Of a DNA stretch of 64,000 bases, positions 16,078 to 25,066 are shown one piece after another. The notes under the pieces were generated by a model, which did no database searches, was not told where the DNA came from, and saw only the letters and a list, made by a program, of their open reading frames with translations. The DNA lies in assembly GCA_902780915.1 (NCBI GenBank), contig CACZHK010000012.1, forward strand, positions 1 through 64,000, in the 5' to 3' direction. The stretch's first letter is position 1, and each line of letters starts with the position of its first letter. Source of the DNA: Pseudoselenomonas ruminantium. GTDB taxonomy: Bacteria > Bacillota > Negativicutes > Selenomonadales > Selenomonadaceae. A program made the translations under genes and the position numbers.

Positions 16078-17070
16078 ATGCGTTCAGTAAAGAACAAAAT
16101 AACAACTGTTATCATGTGCATTGCAATCATTACCATGGGCATTTCTGCCGCCGTGGGTGTGATGGCTCTGAGGTCTGTAGGAACCAGCAATGCAGACCAG
16201 CTTCTGCTCCTGATGTGTGAGACAGGACAGAAGAATCTTGATCATGATTACCAAAGCGTAGAGCAGTCGGTAGCCATGATCGCTGCCTATGTGGAATCTG
16301 ATCTGGACGGTCTGAGCGAAGAACAGATTCAGGCACATCTAGCTCGTGTCAAAGGTATTTTCACCAGGATAATCAGCAAAACTGACGGTGTCCTGACCTA
16401 TTATTACCGCATAGACCCGGCTGTTTCCCAGACTTCCAAGGGATTTTGGTATGTCAGCAATGACGAGGGCTTTTTCGAGCATGAGGTGACGGATATTACC
16501 CAGTATAACACGCTTGATACTTCTGCCCTGGTCTGGTTCACCGTACCAAAGACAACTGGCAAGCCGGTCTGGCTCCCGCCTTACATCACGGAAAATCTTG
16601 GAGCCAGGGTAATTTCCTACAATGTGCCTATATATCATCAAGGTCGTTTTGTAGGAGTCATCGGCATTGAGCTTGATTACTCCAGTCTTGCAAAAATGGT
16701 TGATAATATCACTTTGTATGACAATGGCTACGCTTTTGTCAATGATGCGAAGGGGAAAATCATCTATCATTCCCGCATGGATGTCATGAGCATGGCAGAG
16801 CAGCCCAAGGTGCCGAACGGTCTGCTGAGCAATAACAAGTTTGTCCGTTATACTTTTGAGGGAGTGGAGAAGCAGGCTGTCTGGCTGCCTCTGAGCAACG
16901 GCCTGCGCTTGAATCTCTGTGTGCCGGTGGAGGAAATCAATGCTGAATGGCGGGAGTGGAGCATCAAGCTGGTCGCCATCATAGCAGTGCTGCTGATTCT
17001 TTCTGTTGCAGTTATCAAAAGTGTAGTAGGGATGGTCATAGACAACCGGAATAGCAGTGGCAAAAACTGA
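16078..17070 (+). CDS. dCache-domain membrane protein without an output domain
   Basis: A 330-residue protein with one transmembrane segment near residues 8-30, an extracytoplasmic region resembling a double Cache sensor (YYYRIDPAVSQTSKGFWYVS, VGVIGIELDYSSL, GYAFVNDAKGKIIYHS) and a second transmembrane segment near the C-terminus (VAIIAVLLILSVAVI). Only about 15 residues follow it: no HAMP, GGDEF, MCP or kinase domain. Cache domains bind small ligands such as amino acids and organic acids. The protein may be a receptor that has lost its output, or a co-receptor working with the GGDEF proteins nearby. ATG 16078 is preferred, 11 bases after AGGAGG; GTG 16069 is too close. A terminator follows immediately, so the short C-terminus is not caused by a nearby frameshifted domain. 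Confidence 0.75.
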   Translation: MRSVKNKITTVIMCIAIITMGISAAVGVMALRSVGTSNADQLLLLMCETGQKNLDHDYQSVEQSVAMIAAYVESDLDGLSEEQIQAHLARVKGIFTRIISKTDGVLTYYYRIDPAVSQTSKGFWYVSNDEGFFEHEVTDITQYNTLDTSALVWFTVPKTTGKPVWLPPYITENLGARVISYNVPIYHQGRFVGVIGIELDYSSLAKMVDNITLYDNGYAFVNDAKGKIIYHSRMDVMSMAEQPKVPNGLLSNNKFVRYTFEGVEKQAVWLPLSNGLRLNLCVPVEEINAEWREWSIKLVAIIAVLLILSVAVIKSVVGMVIDNRNSSGKN

Positions 17071-17078
17071 TGCATAGG

Positions 17079-17121
17079 AAAATCCCCCACGGTATGTGCA
17101 GCATCTCGCGTGGGGGATTTT
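17079..17121 (+). terminator. Bidirectional terminator between the Cache gene and the DUF192 gene
   Basis: AAAATCCCCCACG (17079-17091) pairs perfectly with CGTGGGGGATTTT (17109-17121). The arms end in A4 and T4, so it can act on both converging genes. Confidence 0.8.
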
Positions 17122-17131
17122 GTAGTATCTA

Positions 17132-17491
17132 TTATTTTGCCATGTGTGTTGCAATCAGCTTCTGGCCTGCTGCCCAGCCCAGTTTTTCCGCTGTATCCGA
17201 AGGGATTTCCAGGCAGGCCTTGGCCTTGGGGCAGATGCCAAGGCCAAGGCCTGGGACAAGATGGGGGATGATCTTTATGATGCGGTATTCTTGGTCCAGA
17301 AAAACCGCATCAATGGGGAAGCGCATGAACATCATGTGTATGCAGTTGCAAGGGGAAAGCAATAGCCCATGCCTTTCCGGCAGGGCTTTTTTCCCCATCA
17401 GGCCCAAGAATCTACTGAAGAAGCCATCTGCTACTTGGGCTGAGATTGCAGCCTTCGGGGCATTTTCCGGGGCAAGAGTCACTGTGCGCAT
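17132..17491 (-). CDS. DUF192 family protein
   Basis: A 119-residue protein with the DUF192 hallmarks: FLGLMGKKALPERHGLLL, an HMMFMRFPIDAVFLD block and a closing PHLVPGLGLGICPKAKACLEIP. The family forms a small beta-barrel; its function is not settled. The start is put at ATG 17491, six bases after GGAGG (17498-17502 on the plus strand); an upstream in-frame ATG has no such site. It is often found near prepilin peptidase genes in this group, and here the divergent gene encodes one. Confidence 0.85.
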   Translation of the reverse strand: MRTVTLAPENAPKAAISAQVADGFFSRFLGLMGKKALPERHGLLLSPCNCIHMMFMRFPIDAVFLDQEYRIIKIIPHLVPGLGLGICPKAKACLEIPSDTAEKLGWAAGQKLIATHMAK

Positions 17492-17550
17492 ATTTTTCCT
17501 CCGTTCAATCAATGTTGTAGATAGAGTTTGTCAGAAAGGCTGGTATCAGG

Positions 17551-18168
17551 ATGGCAGCAGTGATTTTAGTCCTCTCTGCAGTGCTGGCACTATGGGCTTC
17601 GGCCTGGATAGATTCACTATATCAGAGGGAAAGGGAGATATTAACCTTCCCCCTGAAGGTGAGGGCTTCTGCCTTCAGATTGCCGCTGCTTATTTTAGGC
17701 TTTGGTTTTATGTCGGTTTGTCTGACAGGGGCTAAGATGGAAATTTATGAATTGCTGAAGCGGCTGCTGCTTGCCTATTTCCTGCTTATGACCATCGTCA
17801 CAGATCTGGAGCAACATCTTATCTTCGACAGGATGCAGCTGCCCTTCGCTGTCCTTGCCTTGCCCTTCCTTTTCCTGACGGGGCAGACTGGTGCTCATCT
17901 GCTGGCTGCTTTGGCAGGTGGGGGGAGCTTTCTCCTGCTGTCAATTCTGATGGGGGGAGCTATAGGCGGGGGTGATATCAAGCTGATGTTTGTGCTGGGG
18001 CTATGGCTGGGCGGAGAGGCACTGCTGGCCATTGCCCTGGGGGGCTTCCTGCTGTCGGGGCTGGTGGCGCTGGTGATGCTGGGGACGGGGCGCTGGAAGC
18101 GCGATGAGCGCTTTGCTTACAGTCCGTATTTTTCTCTGATGGCCCTATCGCTTCTCCTGCTCAAATAA
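17551..18168 (+). CDS. Prepilin peptidase (A24 family)
   Basis: A 205-residue, very hydrophobic protein with about six membrane segments. The two aspartates expected of A24 aspartyl peptidases are in TDLEQHLIFD and GGAIGGGDIKLM. It lacks the N-terminal zinc-methylase domain of PilD, so it matches the short CpaA/TadV type that trims Flp pilins. The Tad operon starts about 3.5 kb downstream and has no peptidase of its own, so this is its probable partner. Confidence 0.88.
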   Translation: MAAVILVLSAVLALWASAWIDSLYQREREILTFPLKVRASAFRLPLLILGFGFMSVCLTGAKMEIYELLKRLLLAYFLLMTIVTDLEQHLIFDRMQLPFAVLALPFLFLTGQTGAHLLAALAGGGSFLLLSILMGGAIGGGDIKLMFVLGLWLGGEALLAIALGGFLLSGLVALVMLGTGRWKRDERFAYSPYFSLMALSLLLLK

Positions 18169-18173
18169 AAAGA

Positions 18174-18200
18174 GGCTGTGTAAACACAGCCCCTTTTTTT
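18174..18200 (+). terminator. Terminator after the prepilin peptidase gene
   Basis: GGCTGTGT (18174-18181) and ACACAGCC (18184-18191), followed by CC and seven T residues. The T-run overlaps the last bases of the converging diguanylate-cyclase-like gene. Confidence 0.8.
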
Positions 18201-19782
18201 ATGCATCCAGGTCATCTGCCAGCTTATAGCTGTCCCTGCCTTGCTCCTTGACTTCGTAGAGAGCCAGGTCTGCCGCGTGGAACAGGTGATTGTAGGTCTT
18301 GCCGTTGTGAGGGGCGATGGCTACGCCAATGCTGACGGTAAGTCCCACTTTTTCTTCTCCCAGGGAGATATTCCTGGCGGTTTCATTGATGAGTTGGGCC
18401 TTGGCGCGGATGGTTTCCTTATCCTTCTGCTTGTCCAGCACCACCACGAATTCGTCTGCCTCCAGGCGGCCTATGCAGGCACTGTCTTGGAAGAGGTTTT
18501 TCAGCTTGTCGGCGAATTCTTTCAGGACCTTGTCGCCGTACAGGCGCCCTTCTTCCCGGTTGGCCTTTTTGAAGTGATCCAGATCCACCAGCATGATGGC
18601 TATCAGGCCGGGGGAGGGGGCATCTTCATACTCCCGGAGCTTGTGGCGACAGAATTCTTCCACGGAATATTGGTTGAAAAGTCCTGTGAGCTTGTCCACC
18701 TGGGCTTCTTTCATGAGCCCTTCATGGATATTGCGCATTTCATTGAGGGCAGTGGAGATATCTCCCAGCTCGCTATCTTTGTAGGTGTGCAGCAGGTCGA
18801 TATCGCTTCTGCCGCTGGCCAGATTGCTGATGATCTCGTTGATTTCCTCCAGGGGGCGGGTGAGGCGGGTGGCCAGGAGATGAGCCGCCAGATTCACGAA
18901 CAGCATGATGACGAAGCCCAGGATGGCTCCCCTGATGATGGCATCGTGAACCGTGTACCAAATAGTGCTGTAGGGGGTGATGGTGAGGATGCCCCAGCCG
19001 GTGAATTTATCCCTGGAAAGGGTCACCAGGCAGTCCTGCCCATTAAGGTCCATGCGGGTCACCCCGTCTCCCCAATCCAGCGCTTCGCTTATGTGCCTGT
19101 ATTCCTCCGATAGATCCATGCCTTTGGTGTAGGTTTCATTTCCTTTGGTGTGGGCGATGATGTTGTTGGCGCGGTCGGTGATGATGACGGAAACATGATC
19201 GCTGCTTTGGGTCTGGATGAATTTCTGCACCTGGTTCAGATAGAAATTCCTCTGCACCAGGCCGATGACCTTGTGCTGCTCGTCAAAAACTGGTGAAACA
19301 GCTATCAGCACAAATTCTCCGGTGGACAAACTGCTCATGACATCTGAAATGTAATCCCGTCCTCCCATGGCCTCCTGGAAATGCTTCCTCTTGGAGATAT
19401 TTACCTTGGGAAGGCTGTCCGTGCGCAAGAGCTGCATACCTTGCGCATCGGTCAGAGCCGTGGTGTTGTTGTCCTGGAAGACATTATTGGTGTTCGTCAG
19501 CAGCTGCAAGGTCATGGCCTCATCTTCCGGATTATGGTTTTCCAGATACCTGCGGATGATGGGAGCGCCTGCCAGGGTGCGCAGCACGAAGAAGTTCTTC
19601 TCTGCCATCTGGGTCAGGTGTTCGTTGATGGTGATATTCCTGGTCCAGGCATCCACTCTGGCATGCTGCTCCAAATGCAAGACATTCCGCCAGCCTATGA
19701 AGATGATGGCAGCGATGAAGGGGATGGCTCCCATCAGAGCCAGCAATAGGAACAATTTGGTTTTGATGCTTTTTCTGTTCAT
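18199..19782 (-). CDS. dCache-HAMP-GGDEF protein with degenerate EADEF signature (paralogue 1)
   Basis: A 527-residue protein: N-terminal membrane segment (residues 8-28), a periplasmic dCache domain (about 35-280), a second membrane segment with HAMP (RLTRPLEEINEIISNLASG), and a C-terminal GGDEF domain (DKLTGLFNQYS, LVDLDHFKKANREEG). The catalytic signature reads GRLEADEFVVVL instead of RLGGDEF. The I-site RxxD expected just upstream is also missing. Diguanylate cyclases need this loop to bind GTP, so activity is doubtful; it may be a receptor. It is 29 bases downstream of a close paralogue in the same orientation, suggesting tandem duplication. Confidence 0.88.
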   Translation of the reverse strand: MNRKSIKTKLFLLLALMGAIPFIAAIIFIGWRNVLHLEQHARVDAWTRNITINEHLTQMAEKNFFVLRTLAGAPIIRRYLENHNPEDEAMTLQLLTNTNNVFQDNNTTALTDAQGMQLLRTDSLPKVNISKRKHFQEAMGGRDYISDVMSSLSTGEFVLIAVSPVFDEQHKVIGLVQRNFYLNQVQKFIQTQSSDHVSVIITDRANNIIAHTKGNETYTKGMDLSEEYRHISEALDWGDGVTRMDLNGQDCLVTLSRDKFTGWGILTITPYSTIWYTVHDAIIRGAILGFVIMLFVNLAAHLLATRLTRPLEEINEIISNLASGRSDIDLLHTYKDSELGDISTALNEMRNIHEGLMKEAQVDKLTGLFNQYSVEEFCRHKLREYEDAPSPGLIAIMLVDLDHFKKANREEGRLYGDKVLKEFADKLKNLFQDSACIGRLEADEFVVVLDKQKDKETIRAKAQLINETARNISLGEEKVGLTVSIGVAIAPHNGKTYNHLFHAADLALYEVKEQGRDSYKLADDLDA

Positions 19783-19811
19783 CCTTGCTCACCTCACTTG
19801 TTCTTTGCCTC

Positions 19812-21392
19812 TTATGCTTCGTCATCTGCCAGCTGATAGCAGTCCCGGCCCCTTTCCTTGGCTTTATAGAGAGCCAGATCAGCTGCGTGATAAAGCTGGT
19901 TGTAAGTCTTGCCGTCCCGGGGAGCTACAGACACGCCTATGCTGGCAGAGAGCCCTGCATTGTTTCCCTCCACGGTGATTTCCCTGGCCATTTGGTTTAT
20001 GGCCTCGGCACTCTTTTTTATGGCATCCACATTCCTCTGGTGATCCAGGATGACCATGAATTCATCTGCTTCCAGCCTTCCCACGCAGGTGGCAGAACCA
20101 AAATGATCCCTAAGGCGGCCGGCGAAGTCCTTCAGCACATGATTGCCGTATTCGTGGCCTTCTGCCTTGTTGGCTTTCTTGAAGTTGTCCAGGTCTATGA
20201 GAACGATGGACACCAGCCCGGGGGAGTCTGTTGCTTCCATGTATTCCTGCAGCCGCCTGCGGCAGAGATTTTCCAGGGCTTCCCGGCTGGCCAGGCCCGT
20301 GAGGAAATCGTGCATGGCGGTATTGTTGGCATTTTCCTGCATGGCTCTCATTTCGTTGACAGCCAGAGCCATCTCTCCCAGCTCATCGTCGGAGAAGACG
20401 TGCAGATTGTCGATGTCGGTCTTGCCATTGGCAATTTTCGTGATGGTTTCGGTTATCTCACGAATGGGGCGGGTGATGCGGGCGGACAGCAGATGGGCAG
20501 CCAGATTCACGAAGAGCATCACTACGAAGCCCAGAATAGCCCCTCGCATGATGGCATCATTTACCGTCGTCCAGATGCGGTTGTAGGGCATGAGCGTGAC
20601 GATGCTCCAGTCACTGAGGTTGTTCTTAGAGTAGGTAGTCAAAAGATTTTTGTCCTTGGCTTCGATGTGAGCCGTGCCCTGGTGGCCATCCAGTGACTGA
20701 TTGATAAGTGCCAGTTCCTGGGAAATGTCTATCTCGTCCAGAGATTTGTCGCCTTCGGAGTGAGCAACGATTTTATTTTCACGATCCAGCAAATAGATGG
20801 ACGTATAGTCGTTGTTCTGGGACTGGATGAAATTCTGCAATACATCCAGGTAGAAGTTTCGCTCTACCATGCCGATGACACGGTGGCTGCTGTCATAGAC
20901 GGGAGTGCCAATCACCACTAGCAACTGGCCGGTGGACTTGCTGATCATGAGGTCAGATACATAATCTTGTCCTTTCATGACTTCCCGGAAGTTCTTGCGC
21001 TGGGAGATATTCACTTTGGGGGAATTGTCGGTGCGATAGAGCTGATTGCCGGTGGTATCTACAATGGCCAGAAGGTTGTCGTCCCTGAAAATGCCATTGG
21101 TTTCTCTCAGGATTCCCTGCATGGTTGCCTCATTCTGAGGAGTGGGGGCTTGCAGGTAGTCCCTGACGGCAGGGGTGACGGCCAGAGTGCGGAGGACATA
21201 GAAATTTTTGTCCAGCTCCTGGGTCAGGTGGCTGTTGATGGTGATGTTTTTCGTCCAGCTGTCTTCTCGGGCGTGACCGTCCAGATGGATGACATTCCTG
21301 TAGCCTATGAAGATGACGGCCACCAGGAAAGGAATCGCCCCCATGAGGGCGAATAGTAGGAATAACTTTGTACGAATGCTTTTGCTGCCCAT
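19812..21392 (-). CDS. dCache-HAMP-GGDEF protein with degenerate EADEF signature (paralogue 2)
   Basis: A 526-residue paralogue of its downstream neighbour, alike along the whole length (for example SIRTKLFLLFALMGAIPF, GAILGFVVMLFVNLAAHLL). The order is membrane segment, dCache, membrane segment, HAMP, GGDEF. The signature again reads GRLEADEFMVIL, so the substitution predates the duplication. ATG 21392 is chosen: AAGAGGTG lies about seven bases upstream, whereas the longer frame upstream has no such site. It is transcribed divergently from the Tad operon, so the 21.4-21.7 kb gap may hold control elements for both. Confidence 0.88.
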   Translation of the reverse strand: MGSKSIRTKLFLLFALMGAIPFLVAVIFIGYRNVIHLDGHAREDSWTKNITINSHLTQELDKNFYVLRTLAVTPAVRDYLQAPTPQNEATMQGILRETNGIFRDDNLLAIVDTTGNQLYRTDNSPKVNISQRKNFREVMKGQDYVSDLMISKSTGQLLVVIGTPVYDSSHRVIGMVERNFYLDVLQNFIQSQNNDYTSIYLLDRENKIVAHSEGDKSLDEIDISQELALINQSLDGHQGTAHIEAKDKNLLTTYSKNNLSDWSIVTLMPYNRIWTTVNDAIMRGAILGFVVMLFVNLAAHLLSARITRPIREITETITKIANGKTDIDNLHVFSDDELGEMALAVNEMRAMQENANNTAMHDFLTGLASREALENLCRRRLQEYMEATDSPGLVSIVLIDLDNFKKANKAEGHEYGNHVLKDFAGRLRDHFGSATCVGRLEADEFMVILDHQRNVDAIKKSAEAINQMAREITVEGNNAGLSASIGVSVAPRDGKTYNQLYHAADLALYKAKERGRDCYQLADDEA

Positions 21393-21569
21393 TCGGGTAC
21401 ACCTCTTATCATTTATTTGGCAGAAAAAAAACGATATCAGCATAATTAGAAAAACTCTGCCGAGAAACATTATATCAAAATTTTCGCAATAAGTACATAA
21501 GTAGTATTAGAGAATGCAAAAAGTGGTGTAAAAATAAAATTATGGAGGAATGTGCACATAAGATGGACG

Positions 21570-21667
21570 TAATTGTTGTGGGGGGGGACTTCTGTGTTAT
21601 AATTGTTGTGAAGGATAGGTAGACAAGATGTTTACCATCTTGATAAATGTGACGAAAGTGATATAAT
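21570..21667 (+). promoter_or_regulatory. Tad operon control region: two promoter-like boxes, an inverted repeat and a direct repeat
   Basis: The 319-base gap between divergent genes (21393-21711) holds several signals. TTGATA (21640-21645) and TATAAT (21662-21667) are 16 bases apart and fit a promoter for cpaB. A perfect inverted repeat CAAGATG-N5-CATCTTG (21624-21642) overlaps that -35. Upstream, TAATTGTTGTG occurs twice (21570-21580 and 21600-21610), separated by a G-run; a second TATAAT lies at 21598-21603. The rest of the gap is AT-rich with nothing recognised. Confidence 0.5.
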
Positions 21668-21711
21668 GAAATAAATAAACTGAAAAATAAGTGAAAATCG
21701 AGGGGATGCCC

Positions 21712-22623
21712 ATGTTTTCGAAATTGCTGGATATCTTGAATGATCTGAAGCCCAGACAGTTGCTGATGCTGGCAGGAACGGCTGCACTATTGATGTTCGT
21801 GGTGGTGTATCTTTCTTTGACCAGCCTGTCGGAGAAAAAAGAGACGACTGTGACGGTGCCACTTTCCCAGACTGTCAATCGTTCGGTGGTGATGGCCAGA
21901 GATGACATAGCTGCCAACACCATCCTGCAGGAGGATATGCTGGAGGTGCGGGAAGTGCCCACCACGGCGGTGCCCAAGGGTGCCGTCATAAACATGAAGG
22001 ACGTGGTTGGCCAGTCGGTGGCATCCACCATCTACGCCGGTGATATCATCACGGTTTCCAAGGTCTTCACGGACAGGAGCATGGCGGGCTTTACCGGTGC
22101 CATACCTGAGAATTGCCGGGCGGTGTCTGTGGGAATCAGCGAGATAACAGGTGTGGCAGGCTTTGCCAGACCGGGGGATTATGTTGATGTGATCCTGGTG
22201 GAGAAGGGCAAGACCGGAGCTTCCAGCCGCTTCCTGCTTCAGAATGTTCTGCTTCTGGCGGTGAACCAGAATGCAGCGGCCAAGGCGGATAGCAAGGAGG
22301 ATGACGGCAAGAAGGCAGGCAGCAAGCCCGCCATTGCCACACTGGCTCTTGCCCCGGAAGAGATGCTGGAGCTGGTGTCCGCCGCTTCCGTGGGGGAAAT
22401 TTATCTGGCACTGCGCCCCTTCCATGCCAAGGATCTTTATGCAGGTTTTGGCGAGTATACGCTGAAATCCTCTTTGACAGAAAATACAGTCTCTGTAGCT
22501 CCTGCCGCACCTCAGCCGGCATCCCAGCCGGCCTATCAGCCTCAGGCTGCGCCCCAGCCGGAAGCTGCGGCACCATCCTCGGGCATCAGGATCATTCAGG
22601 GCGATAAAATACTTGGGAAGTGA
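21712..22623 (+). CDS. cpaB: Flp pilus assembly protein CpaB
   Basis: A 303-residue protein with an N-terminal membrane anchor (LLMLAGTAALLMFVVVYLSL) and an SAF domain (VVMARDDIAANTILQEDML, VVGQSVASTIYAGDIIT). A Pro/Gln/Ala-rich C-terminus with repeated QPASQPAYQPQA-like sequence follows the RcpC/CpaB domain. CpaB is a periplasmic component of the Tad secretion machine associated with the secretin. ATG 21712 follows GAGGGG with six bases; the earlier GTG and ATG are less well placed. First gene of the Tad operon. Confidence 0.9.
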   Translation: MFSKLLDILNDLKPRQLLMLAGTAALLMFVVVYLSLTSLSEKKETTVTVPLSQTVNRSVVMARDDIAANTILQEDMLEVREVPTTAVPKGAVINMKDVVGQSVASTIYAGDIITVSKVFTDRSMAGFTGAIPENCRAVSVGISEITGVAGFARPGDYVDVILVEKGKTGASSRFLLQNVLLLAVNQNAAAKADSKEDDGKKAGSKPAIATLALAPEEMLELVSAASVGEIYLALRPFHAKDLYAGFGEYTLKSSLTENTVSVAPAAPQPASQPAYQPQAAPQPEAAAPSSGIRIIQGDKILGK

Positions 22624-22634
22624 GGGTGTCTGAT

Positions 22635-24176
22635 TTGGAGAAGGGAATTTTCAATGGTGTGGGATTACTGACGGCAAGCTGCCTGCTCATGGCACCGTCA
22701 CCTGCGTTTGCTTCGGAGCTTATCTCTATTGATATGCACAGCTCACGCTGCATGGCTATGCCGGACAGCATTGTGCAGATTGCCGTAGGCGACCCTGAGA
22801 TTGCCACGGTGGTGGAGGTGCCTTCTGCCAGCAATGAGTTCCTGTTGGTGGCTCACAAGGCTGGCACCACTACTCTCTTTGTCTGGACGGCTTCAGGCAG
22901 CCGCTACGATTATGTGGTGGGCGTGTCTCCTGAAGATGCGGGACAGGCCATGGTCATCGAGCATGCCATCAATCTGCCGGATGTCCATGTGAAGATGGTG
23001 GACGGCAAGATCATGCTCACAGGCACGGTAGAAAATCAGTATGAGAGAAATTACGCTGTGCGGACGGCGCAGCTTTTTGCCAAGAATGGGGACAAGGGCA
23101 GCCTCAGTGTGGGCAGCAATGCCAATGTACGGTTGGAAACCCAGAGTGCTCTCAACAAAGACAACAATCGGACAGTTGGGGGCAGCGAGATAGGGGATGA
23201 TGGTTCTGTCATCGACCTCCTGCACATGATACACCCCTCCCAGATTCGTCTGGAAGCACAGGTCATTGCCATCAATCCTTCTGACAGCAAGAATCTGGGC
23301 ATTGTCTACGGCTCTGGCACAGGTTCCAATCTTTTCAGTTCGCCCGGAGTATTCTATGTGGGAGAGTCCTACGGTTCCGGTGATACCACCTTTGCGCATA
23401 ATCCCTGGCAGTGGCTGACAGACAGGCATGGGAGCATAAATATGGGCATCAGTGCGCTGGTGACCCAGGGCAAGGCGAAGATCCTCTCTCGTCCCAGCAT
23501 CACTACCATGAGCGGAGAAGCGGCAGTCATCCAGGTAGGTGGCGAGATTCCCTATACCACCCGCGACAGCAACGGCACACCGCATACGGAGTTCAAGGAT
23601 TACGGCATTATTCTCCAATTCAAGCCTGTGCTGGATGCCGAGAAGCGCATTGTCACTTCCGTGCATACAGAGGTCAGCATGCCTAGCGGTGAGTCAGTGG
23701 ACGGACAGCCAATTCTCGACCGCAGGAGAGCTGATGCAGTGGTGACAGTTCCTTCGGATGCCACCATGGTTATAGGCGGTCTCATGGATTCGAGGGATTA
23801 CAAGACTGTGAGGAAGTTCCCCCTGCTGGGAGATATACCCGTCATCGGGGAATTCTTCAAATACACTTCCCATACCAAGGACAAGCAGGAACTCATCATC
23901 CTGGTGACACCGCATCTGGTGGAAGAGTACGAATCCACCAGGGCAAGGATGACACCGGAAATGGAGGGAATCTACAGGCAGGGGCAGAGGGAGGAATCTG
24001 CCAAGAAAGATGTGGATCTGCTGGCTCCGCCGGAAGAACCGCAGGAGGAAAGCTATTCCTATGATGAAAGCGAAGAGAAAGCGGGAAATATCTCTTCATC
24101 AAGGGACGGATCCATGCTTGGCAAATACCTGAACAGGAAAGCATTGCCCAAGGAAAGCCCGGCAGAAGATAAATGA
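22635..24176 (+). CDS. cpaC: Tad secretin CpaC/RcpA
   Basis: About 513 residues. An N-terminal signal peptide ends near PSPAFA-S. A pilus/BON-like N-domain follows, then the secretin domain with VTQGKAKILSRPSITTMSGE, VQVGGEIPY and VIGGLMDSRD, and a final PLLGDIPVIGEFFKYTS. It forms the outer-membrane channel of the Flp pilus, which implies a diderm envelope. I favour TTG 22635, eight bases after GAGGG; GTG 22620, overlapping the cpaB stop, is the alternative. The last about 70 residues are charged and low complexity. Confidence 0.9.
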   Translation: MEKGIFNGVGLLTASCLLMAPSPAFASELISIDMHSSRCMAMPDSIVQIAVGDPEIATVVEVPSASNEFLLVAHKAGTTTLFVWTASGSRYDYVVGVSPEDAGQAMVIEHAINLPDVHVKMVDGKIMLTGTVENQYERNYAVRTAQLFAKNGDKGSLSVGSNANVRLETQSALNKDNNRTVGGSEIGDDGSVIDLLHMIHPSQIRLEAQVIAINPSDSKNLGIVYGSGTGSNLFSSPGVFYVGESYGSGDTTFAHNPWQWLTDRHGSINMGISALVTQGKAKILSRPSITTMSGEAAVIQVGGEIPYTTRDSNGTPHTEFKDYGIILQFKPVLDAEKRIVTSVHTEVSMPSGESVDGQPILDRRRADAVVTVPSDATMVIGGLMDSRDYKTVRKFPLLGDIPVIGEFFKYTSHTKDKQELIILVTPHLVEEYESTRARMTPEMEGIYRQGQREESAKKDVDLLAPPEEPQEESYSYDESEEKAGNISSSRDGSMLGKYLNRKALPKESPAEDK

Positions 24177-24194
24177 TAAGGAGTGGTACTGAGT

Positions 24195-25061
24195 ATGGAA
24201 GGGCGTAGAAGCATAGTCATTGCTGTCTTCAGTACCTCTGCCGGCAGCGGCAAGACAGTTACCGCCATCAATCTGGCGGCAGGGCTGGCCAAAGAAGGAT
24301 ATCAGACCTGCCTGGTGGACTTGGATCTGCAGTTCGGGGATGTGATGGGCTATCTGGACATGGTGGGGGATGTGACACTGGCCGATGCCCAGGCGGCCTT
24401 GATGCGGGATGAGGCATCTTTCCGCATTGAGGATTATCTGGCGGAGTACAGCTGTGGCGGCGTTTCTTTTTCTGTATTGCCGCCGCCCAAAGAGATAAAC
24501 GATGCTTACTTAGTTGATGTTGATGCGGTGGCGGAAATCATCAGCCGCATGGGCGGCTTCAATTTCATTGTGCTGGACATGACTGCTGTCTTCAGCACTT
24601 TGAACCTGGCTATGCTGGATATGAGCACTGTCATCAATTTCATGGGGCGTTCTGATTTCCTGCCCTCGGTGAAGAATTACAAAGTAGGCTATGATACATT
24701 GTTGCGCTTCGAATATGAGGAACGGAAAATCTGTCTGGTGGAAAACAGGGCAGAGGAGAACGACCTCATCAACTATCGTGACGTGGAAAGGCTGCTGGGG
24801 GCTAAGTTCTATCACAGGCTGCCTGTTGACTCCCAGGCGGTGACACGGTCCATACGCATGGGCAGGCCGCTGATGTTCTCAGCGCCTCTTTCGCCGCTGA
24901 CCCAGAGTTACTGGCAACTGGTGGGACGCTACACCAACCGCAGCATAGCCCCCAGGCAGGTGCAGGAGCAGGAAGTTCCTGCCGAGGAAGAAAAGCATAG
25001 TGGCTTCTCTTGGTTCTTCAAGAGGGGCAAGAATCATGCTGAAGGCCAAGTGAAGGGGTGA
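24195..25061 (+). CDS. MinD/ParA-like ATPase of the Tad operon
   Basis: A 288-residue P-loop protein beginning at ATG 24195, preceded by AAGGAG. The Walker A region STSAGSGKTVTAINLAAGL keeps the catalytic lysine. VDLDLQFGDVMGYLDM is the switch region, as in CpaE/TadZ. It lacks the receiver-like N-terminus found in the next gene. TadZ-type ATPases position the pilus machine at the cell pole. Two adjacent MinD-like ATPases in one Tad operon suggests duplication with specialisation. Confidence 0.8.
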   Translation: MEGRRSIVIAVFSTSAGSGKTVTAINLAAGLAKEGYQTCLVDLDLQFGDVMGYLDMVGDVTLADAQAALMRDEASFRIEDYLAEYSCGGVSFSVLPPPKEINDAYLVDVDAVAEIISRMGGFNFIVLDMTAVFSTLNLAMLDMSTVINFMGRSDFLPSVKNYKVGYDTLLRFEYEERKICLVENRAEENDLINYRDVERLLGAKFYHRLPVDSQAVTRSIRMGRPLMFSAPLSPLTQSYWQLVGRYTNRSIAPRQVQEQEVPAEEEKHSGFSWFFKRGKNHAEGQVKG

Positions 25062-25066
25062 CTGCT

